In this document: piece by piece, positions 1 to 7,265 of the stretch
How the letters are laid out: each line of letters starts with the position of its first letter
How positions within the stretch are numbered: position 1 is the stretch's first letter
DNA from: Clostridia bacterium
Lineage (GTDB): Bacteria > Bacillota > Clostridia > TANB77 > CAG-508
Assembly (NCBI GenBank): GCA_022797215.1
Contig: JAAWKD010000025.1
Span: forward strand, 1-34,256
DNA: 34,256 bases
Direction: 5' to 3'
Translations under genes and position numbers: made by a program
The notes under the pieces: model-generated
Databases searched by the model: none
Told to the model about the DNA's origin: nothing
The model's input: the letters and a program-made list of their open reading frames with translations, nothing else

Positions 1-70
1 TTTTATGTGCTTCTAATAATTTTTCAAATGAAACTTCCATTTCATATACATTTCTAATTGTTTTTGGCAT
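1..70 (-). CDS. DGR reverse transcriptase, N-terminal 23 codons (runs off the left edge)
   Basis: Reading leftward from an ATG at 70-68, the frame stays open to the window edge and gives MPKTIRNVYEMEVSFEKLLE followed by AHK. An N-terminus of the form NxYExxxxFExLLEAHK, directly after an avd gene, is what retron-type reverse transcriptases of diversity-generating retroelements show. The start overlaps the end of avd by 17 nt in another frame, which suggests translational coupling. In such systems the enzyme copies a template-repeat RNA with errors at adenines and the cDNA replaces the variable repeat of the target gene. No catalytic motif (YxDD box) is visible here because only the start is present, so the call rests on this short match plus the avd and target genes beside it. 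Confidence 0.72.
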   Translation of the reverse strand, partial: MPKTIRNVYEMEVSFEKLLEAHK

Positions 71-422
71 ATTCTTTTACTCCTACTGATTTTATCAGTC
101 CTCCTAAAATTTTTCCTATTTCACTTAATAATTCATTACTATATTTATATTTTTTACTATCAATCCATTTATTATTATACATTATCCTTATGCAGATTCT
201 TTGATAGCATATTTCTGTATCTATTATATTATAAATGCCTATTCTTTTATTTCTTTCTACTTTACTGGCTAATAATACATTTTTAAGCATATTATATACA
301 CTTGTTTTTACCTCAATACCTATACTAAACTTTTCGGTTCTTGGTAATTTAAGTAATATTATTAACATATATTCTATGTATTTTTCTATTTTAGGTATAA
401 TAACTAATTCACTGCTAGACAT
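54..422 (-). CDS. avd: DGR accessory variability determinant (Avd), four-helix bundle protein
   Basis: A 122-residue, basic, all-helical protein with the pattern of the Avd/four-helix-bundle family: LLKLPRTEKFSIG near residues 24-36 (family form KxPRxxRFxxG), then a helix VYNMLKNVLLASK and a last helix LLSEIGKILGGLIKS. In known diversity-generating retroelements Avd forms a basic barrel-shaped pentamer that binds the reverse transcriptase and template RNA and is needed for mutagenic homing. The start is ATG 422 with AAGGAGAA eight bases upstream. The target gene ends 111 bp upstream and the reverse transcriptase begins inside the last codons of avd, the usual target-avd-RT order. Related four-helix-bundle proteins also occur in 23S rRNA intervening sequences, but the neighbours favour Avd. 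Confidence 0.85.
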   Translation of the reverse strand: MSSSELVIIPKIEKYIEYMLIILLKLPRTEKFSIGIEVKTSVYNMLKNVLLASKVERNKRIGIYNIIDTEICYQRICIRIMYNNKWIDSKKYKYSNELLSEIGKILGGLIKSVGVKEYAKNN

Positions 423-446
423 CTAAATTCTCCTTATTTAAATATC

Positions 447-488
447 AGGGGAAGCTACTTTATTTAAAGTTTCTTCCCCTTTTTTTTA
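447..488. repeat. Long hairpin between the variable repeat and avd
   Basis: AGGGGAAG at 447-454 pairs with CTTCCCCT at 473-480; after a two-base mismatch, ACTTT (457-461) pairs with AAAGT (466-470) around a tetraloop. A run of T follows on the plus strand (480-487), so on the minus transcript an A-run precedes the hairpin and no U-tract follows it. It is therefore not a plain terminator for the target gene. DGRs usually carry a hairpin or cruciform shortly after the variable repeat that helps homing; this could be that element, or an attenuator between target and avd. Confidence 0.55.
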
Positions 489-533
489 CTTTGCTACTAT
501 CTAAAAATGTTGAAACAGTGAACAGTGCTACTT

Positions 534-665
534 TTAAAGCACAACCAACGGCACAGTGTCGCCGAGCCTGTAATTAGGACTGCAACCGTGGCTGACAACA
601 CCAGAGGCAGGAAGATTATCGCCGCGCTTACGCGAACCTCCAACGAGCCGTGCGTAGCCACTTTT
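534..665 (-). other. DGR variable repeat (VR) at the 3' end of the target gene
   Basis: The last 43 codons of the target gene follow the DGR variable-repeat pattern: GGSR near the start, then a PAS box, a run of varied residues, and the invariant ending VPLVVL just before the stop. The twelve codons from the Ser of PAS to NY (TCT GGT GTT GTC AGC CAC GGT TGC AGT CCT AAT TAC) all end in a pyrimidine, as expected if the template holds AAY codons whose adenines were randomised. The conserved GC-rich end (codons LGDTVPLVVL) would contain the initiation-of-mutagenic-homing site. No second near-copy exists in this window, so the template repeat must lie beyond the left edge. Confidence 0.82.
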
Positions 666-1208
666 CCATATGACTACCCTGTACCAATTGGCGGTATCAG
701 GCTCATTACAAACAGCTTCCCATGTTTCACCATTTGCAATTCTTTGAGCCCATTCCAATGCCTGTTCAACCCAATCTGCCATATGGTCTCCTAAATAGCA
801 AGCCACTTTTCTCTGTTCACTAACAGTTTTTTCCCCCCATGTCTTTTTTGGCATCATGGTCTTAAACGGTCTTGCATATTTGGAAGCATTTTTCATTTCG
901 GCAAATGCCTCCAAGATAATCTGTCTTGTCCACTCTTGTCGGCTGTCATCTCTCGGCTCTGAAAAAAGGCTCTGGTCAATCACCATGGGATTTACCTCAA
1001 AACATTTTCCTTCTGTCGGCGTTTGTGCCACTTCAACTTTTTCTTGCTGTTTGGTTTCAGCTGTTTGTGCATTTTCTCCTTTGGGCTGTGTTTCTTTGGC
1101 ATCAAAGTGCTTTTCCAAGATAGAGACTAACTCTTCCTTGGAAAAAGTCATTTCCCGTCCACTTACTTGCAAAGTGATTTGTTTCACCTCTAGCAAAGCT
1201 TTCATCAT
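534..1208 (-). CDS. DGR target protein with C-type-lectin-like variable C-terminus
   Basis: A 224-residue protein. Residues 1-35 form a small basic start; residues about 36-75 are a Gln/Glu/Thr-rich linker; the middle contains KTWGEKTVSEQRKVACYLGD and a helix ALEWAQRIANGETW; the end, from NWYRVVIWKSGYARLVGG to VPLVVL, is the ligand-binding C-lectin fold diversified by DGRs. No signal peptide or membrane segment is seen, so the location of the displayed domain is unclear. It starts at ATG 1208 with AGGAGG ten bases upstream and a good promoter at 1264-1292. The gene is visibly richer in G+C than its AT-rich surroundings, which fits horizontal transfer. The likely role is binding of variable ligands; the actual ligand cannot be read from the sequence. 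Confidence 0.85.
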   Translation of the reverse strand: MMKALLEVKQITLQVSGREMTFSKEELVSILEKHFDAKETQPKGENAQTAETKQQEKVEVAQTPTEGKCFEVNPMVIDQSLFSEPRDDSRQEWTRQIILEAFAEMKNASKYARPFKTMMPKKTWGEKTVSEQRKVACYLGDHMADWVEQALEWAQRIANGETWEAVCNEPDTANWYRVVIWKSGYARLVGGSRKRGDNLPASGVVSHGCSPNYRLGDTVPLVVL

Positions 1209-1238
1209 GTCCGTTTTCCTCCTGTTATTTCATGAATT

Positions 1239-1254
1239 AGAGCAAAACTGCTCT
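1239..1254 (-). repeat. Small hairpin in the 5' leader of the DGR target gene
   Basis: AGAGCA (1239-1244) and TGCTCT (1249-1254) form a 6-bp stem with a 4-base loop, between the promoter and the ribosome-binding site of the target gene. It may stabilise the leader; no known regulator is implied. Confidence 0.35.
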
Positions 1255-1263
1255 CATATATTC

Positions 1264-1292
1264 ATTTTAGCATAATTTTACATAATTTGCAA
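1264..1292 (-). promoter_or_regulatory. Sigma-A promoter for the DGR target gene
   Basis: On the minus strand TTGCAA (1292-1287), a 17-base spacer, and TAAAAT (1269-1264). The start codon lies 56 bases downstream. The same TTGCAA-17 arrangement drives the small gene at 1837-2133. Confidence 0.6.
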
Positions 1293-1331
1293 ATGTAATT
1301 TTTGCTTACAATATTCCTCTAATCCACTCAT

Positions 1332-1715
1332 TTATCTTATGCTTGTCCTTTGTATCCACCAAATATCGCAATCCCCTGGATACGAAAACTTTGCCTCTTT
1401 AAATCTTCCTAAGATCGCTCCTGCCAATACTACTGTTGAGCGCATTTGATTCATTAAGTGCTCTGGAATTTCTCTTTTGTCTATATTTTTGCTATTGACT
1501 TCTATTTTACCATGACTTTTCTTAAGCTTGCAACCCAAATGTTTTAAAATTTCTAATGTTATTTGTGTATCATGAATATTTGGAATATTATATAGCTTGG
1601 TAACATTTGGATTCAAAATTGTTGCAGCAATAATTGGTAAAGAGGCATTTTTGGAGCCTGATACAGCCACTTCTCCTTCTAGTCTTCTACCTCCTTCTAT
1701 TATGTAACTAGCCAT
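1332..1715 (-). pseudogene. murA: Truncated murA (UDP-GlcNAc 1-carboxyvinyltransferase), N-terminal quarter only
   Basis: The first about 113 residues match MurA: IIEGGRRLEGEVAVSGSKNA (the substrate-binding Lys-Asn pair is kept), LPIIAATIL, a helix LEILKHLGCKL, and SYPGDCDI at the end (intact enzymes read PGGC.IGxRPID). After CDI the homology stops and the frame runs WWIQRTSIR to a stop. Intact MurA has about 420 residues and its catalytic Cys and C-terminal domain are absent, so this cannot be an active enzyme. Start codon and GGAGAG ribosome-binding site are intact. The breakpoint lies near 1370 and the unrelated sequence beyond it continues toward the DGR, so this looks like a recombination junction in an extra or broken copy. 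The cell must have a complete murA elsewhere. Confidence 0.85.
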
Positions 1716-1810
1716 TTTTATTCACCCTTTCTCTCCTCTGTACGATTTTATAATATACAGATAAGTTAATTTGCTATATATTATGTTTCGTTTCCATAAA
1801 AAGTGAATAT

Positions 1811-1846
1811 AAAAAAAGAAGGGCCACTGTGATTTATCACAGTGGC
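1811..1846 (-). terminator. Rho-independent terminator overlapping the stop codon of the 98-residue gene
   Basis: GCCACTGTGAT (1823-1833) pairs with ATCACAGTGGC (1836-1846), an 11-bp perfect stem. On the minus strand it is followed by a T-rich tract (CTTCTTTTTTTAT). The gene's TGA stop (1839-1837) lies inside the stem. Confidence 0.8.
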
Positions 1847-2133
1847 TTTGGAAAGGCTTGCTCACCATCCTCCCTTATCATACGGATGTTGTCTGTGTGC
1901 TTGGTAATGCATTCGTCATGGGAAAATCGCTTTGCATCTTCAATTCGATTTCTGAAAAATGGTATTGCAGGCTCCCAACCATTGGTTCCTTCAACCATTT
2001 TCCTTGTCAGCGGTGCATGGTCCTCTACAAGGGCTATTCCATCAGGATTAGGAGTATACTTGTGCTGATTTCCATCTGCACTTATTTCCAGCATCCCAAT
2101 TTCAATATCCTCATAAAAAATTCTGTACCTCAT
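1837..2133 (-). CDS. Unknown 98-residue protein, likely acquired
   Basis: I do not recognise a named family. The protein begins MRYRIFYEDIEIGMLEI, a beta-rich start, followed by HKYTPNPDGIALVED, WEPAIPFFRNRIEDAKRF and HTDNIRMIRED. There is no signal peptide or membrane segment. It has its own strong promoter (2182-2210), a GGTAGGAAGAA ribosome-binding site and its own terminator, so it is a single-gene unit. Its base composition is richer in G+C than the neighbouring chromosome and similar to the DGR target gene, which suggests it arrived with that island. The HipA-like kinase gene ends 85 bp upstream; a link, for example an N-terminal HipA-like piece, is possible but not shown by the sequence. 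Confidence 0.7.
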   Translation of the reverse strand: MRYRIFYEDIEIGMLEISADGNQHKYTPNPDGIALVEDHAPLTRKMVEGTNGWEPAIPFFRNRIEDAKRFSHDECITKHTDNIRMIREDGEQAFPKPL

Positions 2134-2181
2134 TTCTTCCTACCTTTCTTTGTATTCATGTGTGTATTACACATTCAACTT

Positions 2182-2210
2182 ATTATACCATATTTTTCTT
2201 GTTTTTGCAA
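2182..2210 (-). promoter_or_regulatory. Sigma-A promoter for the 98-residue gene
   Basis: Minus strand TTGCAA (2210-2205), 17-base spacer, TATAAT (2187-2182), a near-consensus promoter about 50 bases before the start codon. Confidence 0.7.
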
Positions 2211-2218
2211 TCTTATGC

Positions 2219-3391
2219 TTATATTGTAAAATCTTCTCTACTCTTATCTTCTATGTTTTTTTGCATTGATACTATATCTCTTTGCATTATATTACCTATT
2301 TGTACTTGCTCCCCTGTACGCACTTTAGTTGCTACTCCTTGATTAGCTATTAATCTAAATAACATACTAACATCTACTTGTTCTTCTATTAGCATTTCTC
2401 CATCCATTATTCTTTCCATTTGTTCATTTCTAATACGACACGCATGCTTTACTAACAATTTTACCGCTTCTGGTAATGGAGCTTTTATCCTTTGTTCTAC
2501 CCCTTCCATTGCCTTTTCTATATCAATAGTTCCTCTAATATTTTGTTCATAATAGTCATAAATTTCATCCTCTTCACATAATGCTTCAAAAGTATCCTTC
2601 CAATATGATTCAAACCCACCATCTTCTATAGTTCTTATCGTTCCTATTCTTGGATGGGCCCTATCTACACTTTCTCTTAATCCTATATAGTCTTCTAATA
2701 ATTTTCCTATCGTAGAAATATCATTATCTAGCATAAAAGCAGATTCTCTATCATAGTTTGGGCTTAACTCAATTCGACTTCTTCCATCTATTTTGCTTTG
2801 TTTAAAAGCAATATTTTCTGTATGTTGATCGGTTTCAATAACTGCAAGTAAAAATACTAATCTCTTTTTATATTCAGTAATAACATTCACTATATTTTGT
2901 TCATCATAACCATCTTTTCGTAATTCTTCTTCTAATTTTCTTATAGTAAACTCATAACTTGTTGTATCAATAAAATCACTAGTTTCTTCTGGTTCATCTC
3001 CTATAATATCGTGAAGAGTTACTAATTGCTCTCTACTATTTTCTAACACAGATACAGATAAAACTCCCTGATGATATTTGCCATCTTCTCCTAAGAATTT
3101 AACTAAATCATAATGTGCTGTCGTTTGTCCCACCTGTTTTGCTACTTCTTCTACTATTAATTCTGCATAAATTCCATAATTTTGTTCCTCTTCTCGAATG
3201 GCTTCACCTTTTACCAAAGCTTTTCTTCCTTGAAAATCAACCCAGTTTTTTACTCTACTTGGGTTTCCTGCCTCTTCTCTAGTTTCTTGTGTAAACTGTA
3301 TTCCCGCTTTTGTTAAATCTATAAAGCCATTTTCATCTCTAAATTGCTCTAGCTCATCTAGACTATATTGGCTATTAAAAAATATATTCAT
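2219..3391 (-). CDS. HipA-like protein kinase
   Basis: A 390-residue protein with HipA/CtkA-like kinase features. Residues 54-61 (QGRKALVK) give the N-lobe strand with a likely ATP-binding Lys61. YGIYAELIVEEVAKQVG (72-88) and YHQGVLSVSVL (106-116) match the HipA segment that reads AE..ak.lgi and GVls. The catalytic loop is TDQHTEN with Asp188 and Asn193, and SPNYDRES with Asp214 replaces the DFG motif. HipA kinases phosphorylate targets such as aminoacyl-tRNA synthetases and act as toxins held by an HTH antitoxin; here no HipB-type HTH gene is adjacent. Instead it sits 9 bp downstream of an unknown 149-residue gene, in the topB operon. The substrate and a toxin role are unproven. Confidence 0.72.
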   Translation of the reverse strand: MNIFFNSQYSLDELEQFRDENGFIDLTKAGIQFTQETREEAGNPSRVKNWVDFQGRKALVKGEAIREEEQNYGIYAELIVEEVAKQVGQTTAHYDLVKFLGEDGKYHQGVLSVSVLENSREQLVTLHDIIGDEPEETSDFIDTTSYEFTIRKLEEELRKDGYDEQNIVNVITEYKKRLVFLLAVIETDQHTENIAFKQSKIDGRSRIELSPNYDRESAFMLDNDISTIGKLLEDYIGLRESVDRAHPRIGTIRTIEDGGFESYWKDTFEALCEEDEIYDYYEQNIRGTIDIEKAMEGVEQRIKAPLPEAVKLLVKHACRIRNEQMERIMDGEMLIEEQVDVSMLFRLIANQGVATKVRTGEQVQIGNIMQRDIVSMQKNIEDKSREDFTI

Positions 3392-3400
3392 TTTTTAATC

Positions 3401-3850
3401 TCACTTTCCTTTTGACATCAAAGTTTTCAAAAATATTTTTATCTTTTCCCAAATAGAATTTTTATGTATCTTTACTAAGCTTACTTCTGCTTGTAAATTC
3501 TCTTTTCTTTCTTCTCTTTTTAACCAGTCTTGAGTTTTATAACAATTTATTTTGCTTTGATATTGTTTTTCATTCTCATCATAGATTGCTTTCAATCTCT
3601 GTTTTTCTTCTTCACTTGCCCAATATTTTATATTTAAAATACTAAGAATTACTAAAGCATTTCTACTAACTTGTCCATTTTTTATTCTATTAGACCACTC
3701 GTTTATATTTTGCTCCTCATCATTTTCTAATATGGTATTGTGTTCTAAAAGAGCAAGCACCTTAGAAGGAATTTTTACTTTATATTCATTTCCCAACACA
3801 TTTAATATTTGTCCTACTTCTCTATAGGCATTCTTTAATGTTGTTTGCAT
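3401..3850 (-). CDS. Unknown 149-residue helical protein upstream of the HipA-like kinase
   Basis: No named family is recognised. The protein is helical and charged: YREVGQILNVLGNEYKVKIP near the start, ISILNIKYWASEEEKQRLKAIYDENEKQY type helices in the middle, and a basic end (KIKIFLKTLMSKGK). There is no signal peptide. It lies 32 bp after topB with a strong AGGAGGAAGG ribosome-binding site and 9 bp before the HipA-like kinase, so all three are probably one transcript. The tight pairing makes it a candidate partner or regulator of the kinase, but this is inference from position only; no DNA-binding HTH is evident. Confidence 0.7.
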   Translation of the reverse strand: MQTTLKNAYREVGQILNVLGNEYKVKIPSKVLALLEHNTILENDEEQNINEWSNRIKNGQVSRNALVILSILNIKYWASEEEKQRLKAIYDENEKQYQSKINCYKTQDWLKREERKENLQAEVSLVKIHKNSIWEKIKIFLKTLMSKGK

Positions 3851-3882
3851 ATTCCTTCCTCCTATTATTCTGAGCTTATCAA

Positions 3883-5916
3883 TTATCTTTTTATCACTAG
3901 CTTATCAATTTTAGAATTAATATATGCCTCTAATTTCCCCATAAATTCATCTGGTTGTATTTCTCTTTTGGAAACCATATCTAATCCTTTTTCCCAACTA
4001 GCTGTCAATTTTGGATTTAACATATCTGGCATAGATTGGTATACGACATCATAAATTTTTTCTCCTTTTACAGTAGGAGTAATAATTTGCGTTTTTGTAT
4101 TAATTGCTATATATCCAATTCGTTCTAACTTTTTCATAATCTCTGCCCTTGTAGCACTAGTTCCAATTCCTGCTCCTTTGATTTGCTCTCTTAGTTCTTC
4201 TTCTTCAATTAGTTTCCCTGCATTTTCCATAGCAAGTATCATAGAACCTGAATTATATCTAGATGGTGGCGAAGTTTCTGATGTTTTTGTTTCATAATTG
4301 ATTACGCCTATGTTTTCTCCCTTTTTTAATTTTTTCAAAATTTCTAAGTTATTAGGTTGTTCTTCTTCATTGGTTTTATCTACCTCTGTCTTTTGCTCTA
4401 AAGCTAATTCTCCACTATTCTCTGTATTTACTTGCTTTTCTTGTTTTACATTTTCTTTATTCTTAGAATCATTTTTAGTGATTTCTAAATATCCTAGCTT
4501 TTCACAAACTTTACCACTTGCTGAAAATTGTTCTTTTTTGTCATTTCCCCATCCTTCTTCATCAGTATTCTCTACTTCGATAGTAACAGAGATTTTACTA
4601 TATTCTGCTGGTGGATAAAAAATACTTAAGAAACGTTTTACAATTACTTTATACATCTGTTTTTGTAATTCTGGCAAACTATCATAATTTTCAAAACCTT
4701 GCCCTGTTGGAATAATGGCATAATGGTCTGTAATTTTACTATCATTCACATACTTCGTTTTTACTAAATCTGTAGAATATTTTTCTGTCACCATTTTTTG
4801 AATATATCCTTGAATCTCTTCATCCTTAAATCCTTTTGCTAAGCCATTTAAGTTCTTAGAAATTACCTTTGCTACTGCTGTCGAAAGTACTCTTGCGTCT
4901 GTTCTTGGATATGTTACTAATTTTTTTTCATATAAATTTTGAATAATCTCTAAAGTCTGGTCTGGCTTAATTTTAAACCTTTTCGTGGCTTCATTTTGAA
5001 TCTCTGCTAAATTGAATAAGAGTGGAGCATTTTCTTTTGTTTTTGATTTTTTGACTTCTATAATAGTCGCTTTTTTCTCTTGTAAAGAAAGAATAAAGTT
5101 TTTTGCTTCTTCTTCTTTTCTAAAACCTGATTCGTTATATAGCTTTGGTGATTCCCACATTTTTGAGTTTTCTGTTACTTTCCATTCTGCTGTAAAAAAT
5201 CTATTTTCTTCTCCAAAGGTTCCTATTATTTTATAATAAGGTATTTTTTCAAAATTACGAATTTCTCTTTCTCTTTGTACTACCATTCCTAGTACGCAAG
5301 TCATTACTCTTCCTACTGAAATAGAAATTTTGTCTTCTCCCATATCTTTTGCCATTCTGCGGCCATAAATAATGGATAAAAGCCTAGAAAAATTAATGCC
5401 TATTAAGTAATCCTCTTTTGCTCTTAAGTATGCTGAATTGCACAAGCTATCATATTCCACCAAATCTTTTGCTTGTTCAATCCCTCTTTTAATTTCCTCC
5501 TCTGTTTGAGAATCTATCCATACGCGTTTTCTTTGTTTGTCTTTTAATCCTATTTGGTTTTCTACTAATCGATAAATATATTCTCCTTCACGCCCAGAGT
5601 CGGTTGCAACATAAATACAGCCTACATCTTCTCTTAGTAGTAGGCTTTTGACAGTATTGAATTGCTTTTCTACATTAGGAATTACTTCATATTTATATTC
5701 TTTTGGCATAAATGGAAGCGTATCTAGTCTCCAAAATTTTAAATTTTCATCGTATTTATCAGGATAGCTCATTGTTACTAAATGACCTACACACCAAGTA
5801 ATCACCCAATTGTCAGATTCAATATACCCGTCTTTTCTATTACCACCACACTTTAATACTTTTGCAAATTCCATAGCAACAGATGGTTTTTCGGTAATGA
5901 GTAAATTTTTTGCCAT
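3883..5916 (-). CDS. topB: DNA topoisomerase III (type IA)
   Basis: A 677-residue type IA topoisomerase that relaxes and decatenates DNA through a transient 5'-phosphotyrosine bond. The TOPRIM domain is at the start: ITEKPSVA (7-14) and the acidic DSGREGE (106-112). The active-site Tyr336 lies in LVTYPRTDARVLS, and the type IA core continues with YLIGINFSRLLS and GIGTSATRAEIMKKLERIGYI. An unusual Lys/Glu/Asn-rich insert of about 75 residues (roughly 470-545) interrupts the C-terminal half. The size is near that of Firmicutes TopB. Ribosome-binding site AAAGGAT precedes ATG 5916. The upstream DUF4163-type gene ends 5 bp before it, and the 149-residue gene and HipA-like kinase follow. TopB paralogues are frequent on conjugative elements, so this could be an element relic, though the neighbours look chromosomal. 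Confidence 0.93.
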   Translation of the reverse strand: MAKNLLITEKPSVAMEFAKVLKCGGNRKDGYIESDNWVITWCVGHLVTMSYPDKYDENLKFWRLDTLPFMPKEYKYEVIPNVEKQFNTVKSLLLREDVGCIYVATDSGREGEYIYRLVENQIGLKDKQRKRVWIDSQTEEEIKRGIEQAKDLVEYDSLCNSAYLRAKEDYLIGINFSRLLSIIYGRRMAKDMGEDKISISVGRVMTCVLGMVVQREREIRNFEKIPYYKIIGTFGEENRFFTAEWKVTENSKMWESPKLYNESGFRKEEEAKNFILSLQEKKATIIEVKKSKTKENAPLLFNLAEIQNEATKRFKIKPDQTLEIIQNLYEKKLVTYPRTDARVLSTAVAKVISKNLNGLAKGFKDEEIQGYIQKMVTEKYSTDLVKTKYVNDSKITDHYAIIPTGQGFENYDSLPELQKQMYKVIVKRFLSIFYPPAEYSKISVTIEVENTDEEGWGNDKKEQFSASGKVCEKLGYLEITKNDSKNKENVKQEKQVNTENSGELALEQKTEVDKTNEEEQPNNLEILKKLKKGENIGVINYETKTSETSPPSRYNSGSMILAMENAGKLIEEEELREQIKGAGIGTSATRAEIMKKLERIGYIAINTKTQIITPTVKGEKIYDVVYQSMPDMLNPKLTASWEKGLDMVSKREIQPDEFMGKLEAYINSKIDKLVIKR

Positions 5917-5921
5917 ATTTT

Positions 5922-6776
5922 TTATCCTTTATGTTCATATAATACAATATCCATTTCTGCAGTATGATTTTGATTTCCATAAGCAAATATGATATATAAA
6001 TCTCCGTTTGGACCTAAAAAGTAATTTTCAACATTAGCTAATTGGTATATACTATTATTTAACTCTCTATTATATACTGTATAACCTGACTGCACCAATA
6101 CTTCTGCTTCTTCTTTTGCTTTTTGTACTGTACTGTGTATTTTGCTTTGCACCTCACTTTGCACTAAATTTCTTTGTGCAATTAGGTCTTCTACACTTAC
6201 CTTTTGGCCAGTTGCTAAATGATAATTATATGTCTGTATAATTACTCTTTGTGGATTATTTCCTTCTTTTAAAGCTGCTTTAATGATTAATGATAAGATG
6301 TCACCATTAATGTATGACACATAATCAATTTGATATAATGTTTTGGTTGCATTTTGACTATTCATTATTTCAGATGCTTTATTAGCGAAAAGATCTTGGG
6401 TAATTTTATTAAAACTTGTTGGTACTTCTCCTTGAATATTCATAACTGGTAAATGAATATCTATTTCATAACTTTCCTTTTTATCTTCTATATCATAAGC
6501 TGAATATACAATATCATTTTGAGTTACTATTTTTTGAATATTGGTTGTATCATATTCTCCTTTATTTAATACATTGGTAAATAAGTTCGTAAATTGCGTT
6601 TTAATTTCTTCTGCTGTTTTTTCTACCACATTATCATCTGTTGTTGTATTTAGATTAGGTAAAATGATATTATCCTTGTCCTCATCTTTTACAAAAAATT
6701 GCGCATAAATTCCTGCAATGACTGCTAAGATACAAAATGCACCAATTAAAATATATAAAATCTTAGGATTTTTCAT
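5922..6776 (-). CDS. Membrane-anchored extracellular DUF4163/DUF3298-type protein
   Basis: 284 residues from ATG 6776, chosen because GAAGGAG stands a proper distance upstream; a longer in-frame start at 6818 has no such site. A single N-terminal membrane segment (about residues 6-24, ILYILIGAFCILAVIAGIYA) is followed by an outside domain. That domain has the layout of DUF4163 plus DUF3298 (as in RsiV and PdaC): SYEIDIHLPVMN with FNKITQDLF, then YINGDILSLIIKA and YNYHLATGQKVSVEDLI. Such domains bind peptidoglycan, lysozyme or act as sigma-factor-inhibitor sensors, but no sigma gene is adjacent. It is the first gene of the transcript that includes topB. Confidence 0.75.
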   Translation of the reverse strand: MKNPKILYILIGAFCILAVIAGIYAQFFVKDEDKDNIILPNLNTTTDDNVVEKTAEEIKTQFTNLFTNVLNKGEYDTTNIQKIVTQNDIVYSAYDIEDKKESYEIDIHLPVMNIQGEVPTSFNKITQDLFANKASEIMNSQNATKTLYQIDYVSYINGDILSLIIKAALKEGNNPQRVIIQTYNYHLATGQKVSVEDLIAQRNLVQSEVQSKIHSTVQKAKEEAEVLVQSGYTVYNRELNNSIYQLANVENYFLGPNGDLYIIFAYGNQNHTAEMDIVLYEHKG

Positions 6777-6880
6777 AGTACACTCCTTCTTTTTTTCTCT
6801 TCTTTTATTGTAACGCATTTTCCTTAAAAAAGCTAGGGTTTTTTAAACTTTTATGGAACATATATAGGTTATATTGTAAG

Positions 6881-6912
6881 AAAAAAGATGCTGGTTTCCC
6901 AACATCTTTTTT
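6881..6912 (-). terminator. Terminator after rpsR
   Basis: AAAAAAGATG (6881-6890) pairs with CATCTTTTTT (6903-6912) with an inner TGG/CCA pairing. The A-run and T-run on either side make it a bidirectional hairpin; it ends the rpsF-ssb-rpsR transcript. Confidence 0.8.
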
Positions 6913-6915
6913 TCA

Positions 6916-7194
6916 TTAATCTTGCGTATATGGTAATATAGCAATTTGTCTAGCTCTTTTAACTGCTAGTGTAATATCTCTTTGATGAATTGCACATGCT
7001 CCAGTTGCTCTTCTTGGAAGAATTTTTCCTTTATCATTAATAAATTTTCTTAACTGGTCAGCATTTTTATAATCCAATTTCAAATTTTTGTCTGCACATA
7101 ATGGGCACACTTTTTTTCTCATTTTTCTAAATTTAGGATTATAGTCTTCATCATTGTTTCTGTTATTTCTTCTATTATTCTTCTTGTCTGCCAT
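6916..7194 (-). CDS. rpsR: 30S ribosomal protein S18
   Basis: 92 residues with an Asn/Arg-rich basic start and the S18 core: [43 protein letters not shown] and [15 protein letters not shown]18 pairs with S6 on the platform of the small ribosomal subunit. The C..C pair plus a later Cys-His resembles the zinc-binding form of S18. GGGGGAAAG precedes the start. It is the last gene of rpsF-ssb-rpsR and is followed by a terminator. Confidence 0.97.
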   Translation of the reverse strand: MADKKNNRRNNRNNDEDYNPKFRKMRKKVCPLCADKNLKLDYKNADQLRKFINDKGKILPRRATGACAIHQRDITLAVKRARQIAILPYTQD

Positions 7195-7265
7195 TTCTCT
7201 TTCCCCCTATTCTTAAATAGTCGAAAATCATTTACATTACAGGCTTAGCTAACTATCTTGCCAGC

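Noticed and set aside
423..533. Possible template repeat of the DGR between target and avd
   Set aside because: The 111 bases hold only the hairpin, a T-run and a tandem AACAGTG. They show no similarity to the variable repeat.
5810..5992. Short plus-strand reading frames inside topB, pil genes and uppP
   Set aside because: They are the antisense shadows of strongly supported minus-strand genes, with no ribosome-binding site and no recognisable product.
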